NCBI RefSeq assembly: GCF_016086655.4
Contig: NC_052136.2
Coordinates: 6,014,001-6,078,000 of the forward strand
Reading direction: 5' to 3'
Source: Lepeophtheirus salmonis
Taxonomy: Eukaryota > Arthropoda > Copepoda > Siphonostomatoida > Caligidae
DNA: 64,000 nt
Positions within the stretch are counted from its first letter, which is position 1, and each line of letters starts with the position of its first letter. Positions 22,766-34,404 of this stretch are shown here, one piece after another. A model generated the notes under the pieces. The model was not told where the DNA came from and did no database searches. It saw only the letters and a list, made by a program, of their open reading frames with translations. The translations under genes were made by a program, and so were the position numbers.

Positions 22766-23620
22766 GAACAGACAAAGTCGAACCGAAACCACAATATATT
22801 TATTGCTTATCTGTCTCGATTCTTGTGCTTTTGTTCCTATATAAAATATATAAGGAAAATGAAACATTTATTATAAAAAATGAATAAGTCAATTTTCTGA
22901 GTTTTTTTTTTTTTTTTTTTTTGTGCAATTGCATTAAGCTGTTCACCAATGATTCTTGTGCTTCTGTTCCTATACATAATATATAAAGAAAATATAATAC
23001 ATATTATATATAACAAAAATTAGCTTTAATCAATAAGTCAATTTTTGGAGTTTCTTTCTGTGAAATTGCAACGTTTTCGAATGTTTATTTTACGTTGCCA
23101 GGGGGATACAGTTGTATCCGAGTTCCAAATAGCTAAGGGCTTCTTATGGATCTGAAAAATGGGTTTTAGGCACCAGACATTTAAATTGAAGAGGGAATGG
23201 GTGTGGTAGATTATGGATCCAGGTACGCTAATAAGCATGTTAGAGCCTTATAAAATGATAACAATAATATTTCTTAAGCCCGGGTTTCCCAAACTTCACT
23301 ATGCCAAGCTCCCCCTACACTAATACATTTTAGCCTGAGATTCCTTTTATACGAGTTTTTGGAGTCCCTGCTGGTATTCGATGTACTCTGCGTAAAAGGT
23401 AACTGTGGCCCAGTTTGTATCAAATATCATTTCATTGGCCCGATTGTTCTAGTGACGCCCCGCCCCTTATTTTAAGTGCCTGTTACCAAACTGATAATAT
23501 TAAAAAGAACCAAGACTAATAAAGCCGAATCAAGACCGAGAACGAAATCGTTGAAATGAAAGAACCGAGACCGGGACCGATAGAACCGCTGAACCTGAAC
23601 CAGACACAACCTTGTGAATT
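22766..23620 (+). repeat. Long dispersed repeat, inverted partner of 36835-37390
   Basis: Shares many blocks with the reverse complement of 36835-37390: CGATTCTTGTGCTTTTGTTC, TACAGTTGTATC, CTTATGGATCTG, TAGATTATGGATCCAGGT, and GAACCGCTGAACCTGAACC. The 36.8-37.4 copy has lost internal sequence. No transposase is visible in either copy; the 63-72-codon frames inside it are not regarded as genes. Confidence 0.65.
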
Positions 23621-24031
23621 ACTGATATTAAAAGAAGAACCTTCTACATTTAAAAGTGTATTAGAGCAGAAAAAATATACTAATTATAGTGAAATTCATA
23701 TATATAATTATGCATTTTTAAATCAATTTAAACCAAAGATAGGCGAGAGTTCTTCTTTTAGAGGGAGAAAATAACACTCACACGACTTATTAAATAATGA
23801 TAAAAAAAGAAAAAACATTTCCTTTTTTTGTTTCTAAACTGAGTTTTTTCATTACAAAAATGACATCTTTAGGTATTAATTAAATTGAAACACTTGCTAA
23901 CTTCACCTGCCTGTTATATTATGTTTATTTTTTGTTGTTGGGGGAGAGAGGAGGGGGGGATTAGATAATAAAGGGCTTAGGAAATTTCGCCATAATTATT
24001 TGCCATGGATTCACTGGCCGTGTTTAAAATT

Positions 24032-24203
24032 ATTTAATAAAGTTTTAAAATCTTTTAATAATTAATATATATTTAATAAAGTTTTAAAATCATATTTAAT
24101 AAAGTTTTAAAATCATATTTAATAAAGTTTTAAAATCATATTTAATAAAGTTTTAAAATCATATTTAATAAAGTTTTAAAATCATATTTAATAAAGTTTT
24201 AAA
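24032..24203. repeat. 23-bp tandem repeat
   Basis: Six units of ATATTTAATAAAGTTTTAAA plus ATC start at 24069, 24092, 24115, 24138, 24161 and 24184. A further unit at 24032 is separated by a short spacer. Adjacent copies are nearly identical, suggesting recent expansion. Confidence 0.9.
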
Positions 24204-24239
24204 AAGTTTTAAAATCATATAGTTTTAAAATCTATTTAT

Positions 24240-25049
24240 ATTTATATCTTAATATATTTATCCTTATACCCTTTATTTAATCTAAAGGGTATAATTTAGT
24301 GGGTATTAGGATAATACTGGCAAATATATTAGTGAAGTGTGTTCCACAACCATAAAAGATGATGATTCATTGATTTCAGAGACTGTCCTGAAGTCTTTTA
24401 TAAAATCAAGGAATTGATCACCACCTATAATTTGTCAAATGCAGGGTGTATGCAGGGGGGCTGAATGTATTGCATCCTCCCCCGAAACTAAGGAATTTGT
24501 TCTTTTTACTAAAAAATTTAATACAACCATAAATTATAAGTGTTATTTATTTGATTTAAATATATATAATTACATATATTACTGAAAGCATATTTTGCCT
24601 CCAATACTAATAAGAAATAATTTCTACAAATCCCAATGACGTTTTAAAAAAATCTAAATAAATAATACAGCTATGAAACTTCAACACTTTTTGTAAAGTG
24701 TAATGTTACATCACGAGTAATCTGTCACTGTAAGTATTTAATTAATATATGTATATTTAATTGAGGACAGTTTTATATTAGATTTGACCCATATTACGTA
24801 TTTGGAATATTAATAAGTACGAAGTCTGTAAACGTTGTAAACAAAATACAACGCTATAACGCTCCAGTTAAATTTTGAAGTAGCTAGCAAACTTTTGCAA
24901 AATACATTATTATTTCTTGATAGAGACTACAAGTTAAGCCAGCCAAAAGAGGACTCGAAAGGTTGCTTTATATATATACTTCAGTATATTTTTTTAATTT
25001 TCAATAATATCATAAGAAAATAATTTTAACAAAACTTGTAATTAAGTTA
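24240..25049. other. Non-coding with a family A scrap
   Basis: GTATGCAGGGGGGCTGAATG near 24449 and CCCCCGAAACTAAGGAATTTG resemble a reverse-oriented family A end. The rest is AT-rich with no gene seen. Confidence 0.35.
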
Positions 25050-25587
25050 GATTACCTTAGCAATCTTGGTCACTAAATAGGGTAATTTTTAGGATCAATG
25101 ACAACATTTACACGTCTCGGAGATCTGGCATGAGTTGATAACAAACTCCTCAGACAAGTTGATTCGCGCAAAAAACAATGACAGCCTTCAGTGAGTCCAC
25201 ATTTGGGTATGGAGTTTTGTTGGTTTCTCTCTCCAAAGTGTCCCACACAGCAGAGTACAGCGGGTTCAAATCTTGTGAGAAAGGGGCTCATATCTCTTCG
25301 GACCAGAATCCCAAAAATATATATCATTAAATTGTGCTTGAAAACCAGGCTCCTGAAGTACTTCCCAATGTCCATAATCCAAGCCACCTCAACTTAAGAA
25401 TCTAAGATATCTGAGATGTGCTGCGTTTTGGCTTCTTCCTCACTCAAGATGACGAGAGGACAAAATGTTTATAATCGTTTGTTTATGCACAATGGATGGC
25501 TGATCCAGAATGTCAAAAAATAGTCACTAAACCTTCCTATATTAATGAGAAAATTAACATCCACGTTTTACTGCCAAATCCTGTATA
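25050..25587 (-). pseudogene. Tc1-like element, internally deleted
   Basis: On the reverse strand the right end starts TATACAGGATTTGGCAG (terminus plus TA target). Next comes a decayed N-terminal helix-turn-helix part (about 25440-25310, with RSLVFKHNLM), which runs straight into a C-terminal part in another frame: SQDLNPLYSAVWDTLERETN (about 25275-25215), equal to the SPDLNPLD block of the third catalytic Asp. The first two catalytic Asp regions are missing. A non-autonomous relic. Confidence 0.75.
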
Positions 25588-26021
25588 CTTTTTTTCAATG
25601 CATATTTATTTGATCTAAAATGGTTGAAAATTACATGTGTTTTAATTTCTTTAAATTTTGACCTTTTAAGTTTGATTTTATATGATGAAAACTTAATGAT
25701 CCTATTATTAATTGTCATTATTATAATTTTATTTTATGTGCAATATTACCGATCTCCTTTATATACGAGAAACCAGTTATTCGGATGTTTAATATTCCCA
25801 AAAATGAACTATTATAACCCTTGATCAAAAGAAATAAAAAAGATCGTATTTTTTATTAAATGATAGGTACGTTCAAAGTTAGATAGATAAAACAGTTTCA
25901 CAAATGATTCAACAAGGAAACCCAACATCGTTGAGAGAAATATATCCACCAAAATAAAATGTCACCAAAAGTAGCTGAAAATTCATCTTTCAGAGCAAGA
26001 TTTTAACACCATGACGATCTA
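25588..26021. other. Non-coding, nothing recognised
   Basis: AT-rich. The hydrophobic 66-codon frame at 25624-25824 is not supported. Confidence 0.35.
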
Positions 26022-26565
26022 TTAACCCTTTAACGGATTCTACACAATATACCTCGTTTCAATTTTTACTTTTTCTTTGCCGCTGACGTGATATCCTGTC
26101 TTATCAGGAAATATTGCGTAATATAAAATATTCTGGGATTAGAGTACTCAGAAAAAAAACAAAATATGTTATATGTCTTTAACATGCCAAGTTGACGAAT
26201 TAGATTAGGCCGGAAATAAAAAGGGAAAATATAGGGGTTTCTGGTGGGGGTGGGCTGGAGTGGCTGTAGCATCCCCAAATATCCAAATTTCAAGATTTAG
26301 CCTTCCAAAGGATCGATCCATTCTTTGATCCAAGATGTATGTATCTCTTGCTGCAGATTGATGATGATTGATGACTCCACCCCTCTCTAATGATTCAAAT
26401 ATGGACAGCTGATATGCTATCTCTCAGGAATCAGAGTTACCATATTACTTTTATATAATCTTAGGTGTGTGGATTTTACAATAAAATAAATGTTATGTTT
26501 TAGAATTTCTTTTGCCAAGAAACTGACACCGATTTGAAAAATAGATCAGTCCTTTAAGGGGTTAA
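26022..26565. mobile_element. Candidate piggyBac-type MITE with TTAA ends
   Basis: Left boundary TTAACCCTTTAACGGATTC and right boundary, reverse-complemented, TTAACCCCTTAAAGGACTGA. TTAA target duplications followed by CCC termini are the hallmark of piggyBac elements. Length 544 bp and no transposase frame, so a non-autonomous copy. TTAA words are common in AT-rich DNA, but the 19-base terminal similarity makes chance less likely. Confidence 0.55.
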
Positions 26566-26811
26566 AGAATGAACAAACACAGTAAACGTTTTTCCTTTTT
26601 CATTCTCGAAGCTGGGATTTTTTTCGTTGTTTTTCACCCCCTTATTCAATATTCATGCGTAATGGTAGTTAAGCAGCTCTCCTCCAAAAAAATTGTTATA
26701 ATCGTAAGAGTTGCCAAGACATTTTTTAGTTTCTTTTATTTTTACATACCCCAGTAAATCATATTTTATGCAACTATAGGGAAGAAGAAGTGTGCGGAGA
26801 ATGATAATGAG

Positions 26812-27216
26812 TATTGATGAAAATCTGGAGATTTTTTTAGCTGGCCCATTTTTTTGGATTGGTAATCAGAAAAAGGAATTTTTTTTTCTTACGAGTCCTC
26901 GTTATTATTTAATTCCTGAGAAGTGAATAGTATCCTCTCATAAACAGATTGAATTATATTCAAAACATGAGTGTAACCTTGATAATTTGATGCGGAGTTA
27001 TAAATGTAAGTCCTTGTTGGACTCAAAGGGGATCGATATTGGAGTAATTCTATCAAATATCTTTTTCTCCTTCCTTCTTGTCACGCCTGATCCAAAAACG
27101 TCATGAACATTATTATTTCTCTCTTCCAAAACATTCTTCAAACTATCTGGGTTACCACGTTGATTTTCGGTTTCTTTCTTTTAAACATGCCAATTCTAAC
27201 TGGATTTTCATCACTG
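26812..27216 (+). mobile_element. Family B MITE with 8-bp target duplication
   Basis: Starts TATTGATGAAAATCTGG and ends GGATTTTCATCACTG. It is flanked by ATAATGAG on both sides (26804-26811 and 27217-27224), an exact 8-bp duplication typical of hAT insertion. This copy defines the ends of the family. Confidence 0.9.
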
Positions 27217-27282
27217 ATAATGAGTAAGTTACTTTAACTATGCACAAATGTGAATTTTACAGTGGGAAAATTAGTTTTTTGT

Positions 27283-27692
27283 TAGTGATGTAAATCGTGT
27301 GTATTTATTAGCTGGCCTGTTTTTTTAGAATAGGTTAATTTGAAAAATGAATTTTTATTACCTTATTATTAAATAACGCCTGAGTACTGAACTTTGTTAA
27401 ATTATACTCGAAACCTCATTGAACATTCGTGCGTGCTCATAAAAATACCCCTAAGGATTTCTTGAGGAGTTATACTTGTAAGACCTTTTTGGACTCAGAG
27501 AAGAATTGGGGATCGACATCGGAGTAATTTTTGACAATGTTCTTGTGTATTTACTTTTCCCTCTCCTCCCTTGTCACAGTTGATTGTAACTGATCCAATG
27601 AAACGTCATGAGTGTTATTCATATTGTCAGGGGTGCCGTGTTGATTTTTGCTTTTTTTTTACATGCCAAAATACACACAATTTTCATCACTA
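27283..27692 (+). mobile_element. Family B MITE, complete copy
   Basis: Starts TAGTGATGTAAATCGTGTG and ends CACACAATTTTCATCACTA, giving 16-18-base terminal inverted repeats. Length 410 bp. Flanking bases do not show a clear 8-bp duplication. It lies only 66 bp from the preceding family B copy, in the same orientation. Confidence 0.85.
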
Positions 27693-27854
27693 CGCATTGT
27701 TCAGTGTTTGAAGAAAATGTCCTAAATAAATTTTAAATTAAATGTTCAAATTATCTCAAAAACACAACGGTATGTATAGCTTATGAATACAACATATTTA
27801 AGTATAAACATTGAATTAGTTTAGATTTACTTAGTTTCGATTTCTAGGGTGTAC

Positions 27855-28174
27855 CAAGGTTAATAGAAATATAAGGTTTTACCCCCTGACTGATGTTTGA
27901 CTTTCTCCACGCTTTTTAATAGTGACGTCAAAGTATATCTGTCTTGCCCAGTAGTCGGTACACTACATCAAATTAAAATTGATGGCAAGCCCGATTTAGG
28001 GGTATCCCCAGGAGTATATATTACACTCTGCTGCATAATTTGAGTTGACTGCTTTTTTTTTTTACCTCTATTTAAATTTTTTTCATTCTGACTACAAAAT
28101 TTATAGTGAAAATCAAAAATTCTTTGATTCCTACGATAACATGAAAGTATAACCTTGTATTTCTATTCACCTGT
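27855..28174. mobile_element. Family C MITE, copy 2, internally inverted
   Basis: Termini CAAGGTTAATAGAAATATAA and, at the right, AACCTTGTATTTCTATTCAC. Flanked by GGGTGTAC on both sides (27847-27854 and 28175-28182), an exact 8-bp duplication. The internal part reads in the opposite direction to copies 1 and 3 (GACTGATGTTTGACTTTC next to the left end). Length 320 bp. Confidence 0.92.
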
Positions 28175-28237
28175 GGGTGTACCATATAATTTTTGTGGAT
28201 GAATGGTAGTAATTCAAATATAAGGTGAGTTACCACA

Positions 28238-28475
28238 TCATTGATCGATGATGAAAATCCGGTGTTTTTCAGCAGGCCTGTTAATTTTCAATTTGTAATT
28301 TGAAGAATGATTTTTTCCCCCTAAGCAGTTGTCATTATTATTTAACTGTTGAGGTGTGAACAGTCTTTGCTTAATATATTAATTTATATTCAAAACCTGA
28401 TTGAACATCCGTGTGTGCTCATATAAGATGGAACGTTACGCTAAGGATTTATTGAGGTGTGTTACTATGTTGATT
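28238..28475 (+). mobile_element. Family B fragment (left part)
   Basis: GATGATGAAAATCCGGTG, CAGCAGGCCTG, GTTGTCATTATTATTTAACT and a GTGTGTGCTCATA segment match the left half of family B; the right half is missing. Confidence 0.65.
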
Positions 28476-28886
28476 TTCTTGATAAATTAAATTTTAGATG
28501 CATGAAATCATTAAAGTAACATTCTAGTCCTCCAGACAAGAGACATTTTGAACAAGGAAGGGCATTCAGATGAGCGCAAAACTCCGTTAAAATCTCATTG
28601 AAGTAATGTTTCTAAATTTATTCTAAAGTTATCGTTGATGATACTTTTAAGCGTTCTAAGAGAGTAATTAAATGGCTCTAACTTTTAATATCTTCCTACA
28701 AATTATTACCAAAATCGGTCCCTAATTTTTTCTGCAATCACTACAAACATAAAAACGGAGCCGATTACATAATCTTCATTCAACTTCGCTGGAGTATGTA
28801 ATCACATAACTTCTTTACTTTGTAAAGTTGAATCGTTGAGGTTTGAAGATTCTAGTATGTACGCTGTACAGTTCTTAGACGTGCAT
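28476..28886. other. Non-coding, nothing recognised
   Basis: No repeat boundary or coding frame that I can support. Confidence 0.3.
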
Positions 28887-29165
28887 CAGAGGCATCCACA
28901 TGGGGTGGTCTGGAAGGGCTGTAGCGAACCCTAAATTAAGAAATGTTTGTTTTTTACTAGGTTTTTTTTGTCAAGATGCAAAAATTTAGGAGAAATAGGG
29001 GTTTAAAAAAGGGGCCGCAAGCAAAATCCAGCCCGCGAGTGCATTTGATACAATGCACAATTTTTTTGTGAGTAGCTATGGATTTTTTAATTAATTTTTT
29101 TTTCAGAAAAATATAATATTTGTAATTTGTAAAAAAACAAAAAAACCCATGTATTTATATATATA
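28887..29165 (-). mobile_element. Family A element, reverse
   Basis: Starts AGAGGCATCCACATGGGGTG, then GGAAGGGCTGTAGC, and ends in AT modules (GAGTAGCTATGGATTTTT) and TATATATATAATCCTGTGCATG. Confidence 0.65.
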
Positions 29166-29519
29166 TAATCCTGTGCATGATAAACTTGTGGTAACTAGTA
29201 TTGTATTGGTCCTTATTTTGGACCGTGAACCGCTGTCCAGTTCTGTCCGGTTCTATCTAGTAAAACTTTCTCTTGACGTCATTGAAGTTTCCCTTTTTAT
29301 AATTATTCCGTAAATATACTAGGCTCGTATTTTATTGCACTATAATGAAAAAAGGGATTTTTTTGTAACATATCTGCAATGTTCTTAATATATGTCTGAT
29401 ATATCTTATTTGATTTAGAAACAATCGACGTGTTTAGAAATAATAAAAAACCAAGGACTCACAGTCAAGGACCGATATAATTGCTCGTAACACTGTACTG
29501 AACCGAAAAATACGGATTG

Positions 29520-29745
29520 CTGCAACAACATTAATGGCAACTCACATTTACTCCTTTTTGGACTCGGATATGAATTGAGGATCTACATCGGAGTATTTCC
29601 TGACTATGCCCTTCTACATATATACGGAGGGGGATATGGGTTTATTTCTTACCCTCGCAGCTGTCTTTTCCCACATATTCTTCAAATTGTCAGGGTTATT
29701 AAGTTATTTTCCGTTTCTTGTTTTTTAACTTTCCGGCGGGTCATC
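29520..29745 (+). mobile_element. Family B fragment (right part)
   Basis: TTGGACTCGGATATGAATTG, CTACATCGGAGTATTTCCTG, ACATATTCTTCAAATTGTCA and a decayed CATCATTAT end match the family B right half. The 76-codon frame at 29575-29805 lies inside it and is not a gene. Confidence 0.6.
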
Positions 29746-31419
29746 ATTATTATTACAATTCTAATTATTAAGTTTCCCCTGTTTCCAATATTTTGTCCCA
29801 CTTGAGTGATTTTTCATAAGAACGAAATAAAAGCGTTAATTGTAGACTTAATAGTTGACTTGTTTAACACGTTCAGTAAAAGTGATTAATTATCTTGGGT
29901 TGATTATTGAACAGTTATTTATGCCTTCTTTTAAAAACTTCAAATACAAGATGATACTTGTATAAAAAAAATATATGTACATATTGTGTCCGTTCTTATT
30001 TATTGGGTTCATTCCAGTCTACGGATCGGTTCTATCAGTCCTCAGGAGTGGTTCTTAAGTCCTTTTGAATGACAGACTTGAACTGATTTAAATAAGGGCC
30101 GACGTAACGCTAATTGTAGGTTCCACTTTATATATTTGGGCCGTATACACAATAGCAAGGCTAGAATGATTTTTCTCAAAATTGAGTTTGGATGACACTG
30201 TTTTTTTTTGACGCATTATCTATAATTTTTATCTACAAATTATTCTTATTAGTTATTTGAGTGTATTACAAATCGCACCTTAAGAGCCAAAATTGATTAT
30301 CACAATCAAATATTAATAAGTTGACGGAATTTATCTAAAAGGGATTAGAGATACAGATATCTATCCTCATGAAATGCAAGAATTTAGACTGGACTCTAGC
30401 TTTCAGGGTATGCGTGCAGTTCATGACCCAAATCGATGCTATTATCGAGGTCATCGGAGACTTCATTGGGCTAGATATATTCTCAATCATTATATCTGTT
30501 GCTCAGTTTTTGTGTTTTGAATAAATCTAAAAAAATGACAATTTTATTATCATTTAAAGTAAATAGATCAAAAACACAGGATTTCATTTTTATACCCTGT
30601 ATATACATAATGACGTCATTATTTTGAAGAAAAAATTCTCAAAAATAAATCAATTGTACTTTTGATTTATTTGTGAATAATTCAAAACTATAACTCCATC
30701 CCAGTTTTGGGATCCTGGATTGGATTAGTTTGATAATTTTTTGTGTCAAAAACTTCATGCTTACAAATATATAATCAATGGATCATTAAACCAAAAATTA
30801 TGCAAATTTCATACTTATTGCCTCATGTAAAACGTCTTCAAACCACGTGGTTTAAAAAAATATAATCTAATTTTAGAGGTATTATATGGAGAATATTTTC
30901 TGGGCCTAGAGCGAGTCTGACTAAATAGTCAATGTCTGCAAAGGATTTAGATCTCTTGTTGAGGCATTATTAGAGTTGACGGGGTGACTTAATAAAAAAA
31001 AGTTATGCCGAGCACTATTTTCAGATGATTTAGTCAAATAAAGTTCTCCACAAAACATCTTATTTTAATTTTTTTTTTTTAAATTGAAAAAATAAACTGT
31101 GTATCACTGTAAAATATACTGGAAGAGTATAATATATTAAATTAAAAGTTACATATTAAAGAATCCCTGGGTTTAAAAAATGTTTCGAATCGTGGAACTT
31201 TGCTTAAACAATATCCGGTATAATGCTAATCTATTTTTGTCTTTGATCATCGTTCAAAACGTTGTGAGATCTTTCAAATTTTCATGAGTTTATGAAACAG
31301 ATTCTGAGGTTTGAACTTCTGTGGCATTATCCTTGAAATTGAGATGAAAGCCACATCAATTGAATATATCATTTTTTTTTTAGCATACTGGCAGATCTTT
31401 TTCAAGTGTGACGTCAGTC
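29746..31419. other. Non-coding, possible old transposon debris
   Basis: Motifs such as CAGTCTACGGATCGGTTC (about 30010) and GAATGATTTTTCTCAAAATT (30167) recur near 52250 and 49595, so part is dispersed repeat. A frame at about 30370-30520 resembles the end of a Tc1/mariner transposase (IDAIIEVIGDFIG), but not strongly enough to call. Confidence 0.35.
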
Positions 31420-31479
31420 ATAATTAGTGATGAAAATCACGTGTATTTTGTGGACGAAAAAAAAACAAAAAAATCTATA

Positions 31480-31775
31480 TGTAAACTCTGTCAATACGAT
31501 TAATGTTTTGTAACCGGACACTACAGGTTTTCTCCTCAACATGCACCCAAAAGGTATAGGCGAAGTGGTTGTCACCAGGGCTGTAGGGGGCTAAAAGTGT
31601 CAATAAAGAGTTCAAAAGAACTCAAAAGACTAATTAAAAACACATTTAAAAGAGTTTTGCAACGGAGGCAATGAGGTTTTTTCATTGTTGGTGCCATTTT
31701 TTTTAAATGTACGTAAACAAGAGAGTTCATAGTTCTTTTTGTAACTAATTGTTTAGGCTTTAATATGTGGAAATG
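31480..31775 (-). pseudogene. Tc1/mariner relic lacking its catalytic core
   Basis: On the reverse strand HLKKMAPTMKKPHCLRCKTLL (about 31705-31645) is followed, with a frame change, by PYSPGDNHFAYTFWVHVEEKT (about 31590-31525). The first is the region after the helix-turn-helix domain; the second corresponds to the PYSPDLNPLDY block of the last catalytic Asp. The catalytic core between them is missing. A family B left terminus scrap (TAGTGATGAAAATCACGTG) lies at 31426. Confidence 0.6.
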
Positions 31776-32859
31776 TGAATTAATTTCAATCACTCAAAAA
31801 TCATAAATTATTCAATTAGGTAATGTTCAGATTTCAATGTTCAACCCGGTACATAATTGTCGCTGATACTAGAGTAAAGTTATCTATATTACCAAATGAA
31901 TTCGTTTAGCTAAACTTTAAATATTTTTCATTCACCTGAATTGTTTGGCACTATTTTTAATTTACTCTACATTAATGTATCCCGGTATTACTCCTTCATT
32001 ATGAAAGGGGAAATGACGGGAAATGGTGCGTCAGGCACTTTTTCTGCAATATCTGAATTGTTATTTTTGACACTTTTCTTTGAAATAATGGATCATATCT
32101 GATTTTAAAAAGTAATATTTTTTTAGGAAACAATATTTATGCAATAAGGTTGGTTCTTTCTGTTGAAAAAGGTACATTTTTCAATGTATGAATTCTTTAT
32201 TTTTGATCCTATTAATTATTGACATTACTTGTCAAAAAAAAAAAAAATATATATATATAATATAATAATTGGTAAATGAAATATTATGTAGTTTTAATTA
32301 TAATGAACCGATCTATTAATCTACTAACAATAGGATGTCATCTCTTAAATGGTTGATTCTTTTCCTAAATTATAAACTGAGAAGTAAAACTAATATAATG
32401 AGATTGTAACATTAATTATATAAGTGGACGTCATAGGCGCCAGAACTTGGGGTTCAAAGAGCCCCCCTCTCACTCTGTGAAATATACGACAGTTAAAAAT
32501 TGTGTAATTATGGTGTGAAATATTTTTTTTTATAAAACTGGCCCCATTTTTTAATTGGTCCCGGTTCCTTTGATGCTTACACAAAATAAGGTACAGAGGG
32601 AACACATTTTCTAATACGAATCATTTTTTTAAATTTATAAGTTTGTGGAGTCATGTTTTTTCATTTGTCCCTCTGTCTAGCGCTTTGTCGTTCATTATTT
32701 AAGACCAAAGATTGCTGTCAATTCCTGTCTAACTTATTGCCTATCGGTCCTTAAAGAAGACAAAATCAAACCCTCCTGACAAAGTTAAATATTTAACTTA
32801 ATAAAATTTTCTAAATTAAATAATTATAATTATCAAGACTGTCCACATTATTATACTTA
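31776..32859. other. Non-coding, nothing recognised
   Basis: AT-rich, with A and TA runs near 32237-32265. Short frames unsupported. Confidence 0.35.
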
Positions 32860-33320
32860 TATATATATATTTTTTTTTTTTGGGGGGGGGGAATCTTGAT
32901 TTTATAACTTTTTTGAAAAAAAAATCAAACAATCCATAGCTATTTACCAAAAATTCAGTTTGTTAGAAAAAAAGTCAAATATTAATTTTTTTGTAAGAAA
33001 AACTTCAAAAATCAATAGCTTTTCCCAAAAAATTATATTTGAAATTTAAAAAATTAAAGTTATTCAGAAAAATTTCGATATTTCAGAGTTGATACGAAAA
33101 GATTTCAGTTTTTTAAATTTAAAATATTAAATTTTTCGAAAAAAAATATATTTTGAAAATCCATAGGTATTCAAAAAAAAAGTTGGGAAAAAGTTTCAAA
33201 ATATAATTTTAAATATTGAATTTTTTAGCAAAATAAATTTAAATTATTTAATTAAAAAAAAAATTAAAAATAATTTTTTGTAATAAAATTTCAAATATCC
33301 AGAGCTATTCAAACAAAAGT
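32860..33320 (+). mobile_element. Family A element
   Basis: (TA)n, T run and G run (32860-32892), then several AT modules with CCATAGCTATTTACC, CAATAGCTTTTCCC and CCATAGGTATTCA. The right end is lost at the mariner relic that follows. Confidence 0.65.
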
Positions 33321-33334
33321 TAAACTTCCCAGAA

Positions 33335-33790
33335 ACTGCAAGCTGAGTTGCAAGAAAAATTCCCACGATTGGCCCAAAAAAAGTCCTATTCCATCGCAAC
33401 AATGCACCAGCTCAAACCTAAGCAGTTGTGGTAGGAAAATTAATGAAAATAAGCTTCCAACTCGAGATGTCCACATCACTCACAATCTCACGCACACTCA
33501 CTCTTCTGTCATCGATGACCATGTCCTGGATTTTATCAATGTTTTCTGTAGTATTCACCTCAACTGAGTGTCCAGAATGTTTAACGTCACTTGTGCCCAT
33601 ATGGCCACTCCAAATTTTTGAAACTACTTTTAAACTGTTCTAATCGAAGGTGCAGAGTCCCCATAATGTTCATCAAGATTATTTTTAGTCTCCTGAGGCG
33701 TTTTCATAAATTATTTTTAATCAACACACGAACTTCTTTTCCGTCCATTTTTTGAAAATCACTGCACTTCCTCGATTCTAACAAATGCTA
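33335..33790. pseudogene. Rearranged mariner relic, two halves in opposite orientation
   Basis: On the + strand (about 33340-33470) a middle/C-terminal segment reads VLFHRNNAPAQT then AVVVGKLMKISFQL, matching the HHDNAPAH block of the second catalytic Asp (here Asn precedes Asn, so the Asp is lost). On the - strand (about 33790-33465) an N-terminal segment reads IDKIQDMVIDDRRVSVREIV, the mariner linker after the helix-turn-helix, with SIRTVKKW-type sequence before it across frameshifts. The halves converge on about 33465. Confidence 0.75.
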
Positions 33791-33855
33791 AACAGAAAGA
33801 AATAGACCGATCTGGCAGGAAGTTGGTGTGTGTTCTTCCAAGAGATGCTACTAAC

Positions 33856-34160
33856 GAAGGGTAATAGAAATACAAGGTTAGACCATAATGTAATCGGGCT
33901 TGCTAGAATTTTCAATCTGATGTATTGTACCGACTGCTTGGCAAGATTGGCAGATTATGTTAAAACAACACGCAACCACTCATAGTCTATTGCTATAATT
34001 TTCCATTGAATATATCGTACCAGCTGCTAGATAAGAAAAACAAATTTTGACAAAACACGCAACCATTCATCCACTATGACGTCAATATTAAAAGCGCAGT
34101 GGAAGTCAAACATCAGTCCTACACGCGTTATTGTATAACCTTGTATTTCTATGAACCTTG
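33856..34160 (+). mobile_element. Family C MITE, copy 3
   Basis: Left terminus GAAGGGTAATAGAAATACAA, right terminus (reverse complement) CAAGGTTCATAGAAATACAA. Flanks CTACTAAC (33848-33855) and CTCCTAAC (34161-34168) match at 7 of 8 positions. Length 305 bp, the same as copy 1 and in the same internal orientation. Confidence 0.9.
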
Positions 34161-34404
34161 CTCCTAACTAAATATAATCCCGATACGCACCATTTCTTGG
34201 ACTTTACACAGGATTTTCAAACGACCCTCGTATTATGTTACAATTTTAAAATGTCAATATACAAATCTCTGTACAGAGTGCCCTTCCTCAAATTTTTTTA
34301 TATTAAAAGTTTTAATCTTTACAATTATTAAATAAAAAAAATCATTACTTACCATGGATATTGTTAAATGTGTTTATTCTGTGTAGAATTACTTACTTGA
34401 TATA

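Noticed and set aside
30370..30530. Possible C-terminal end of a Tc1/mariner transposase
   Set aside because: Resemblance limited to a short Ile/Asp-rich stretch; no catalytic block or terminus nearby.
30606..30625. CRE-like palindrome ATGACGTCAT
   Set aside because: No gene nearby, and short palindromes like this occur by chance.
33428..33643. 71-codon forward frame
   Set aside because: Antisense to the mariner N-terminal half, apart from its first few residues, which belong to the forward half.
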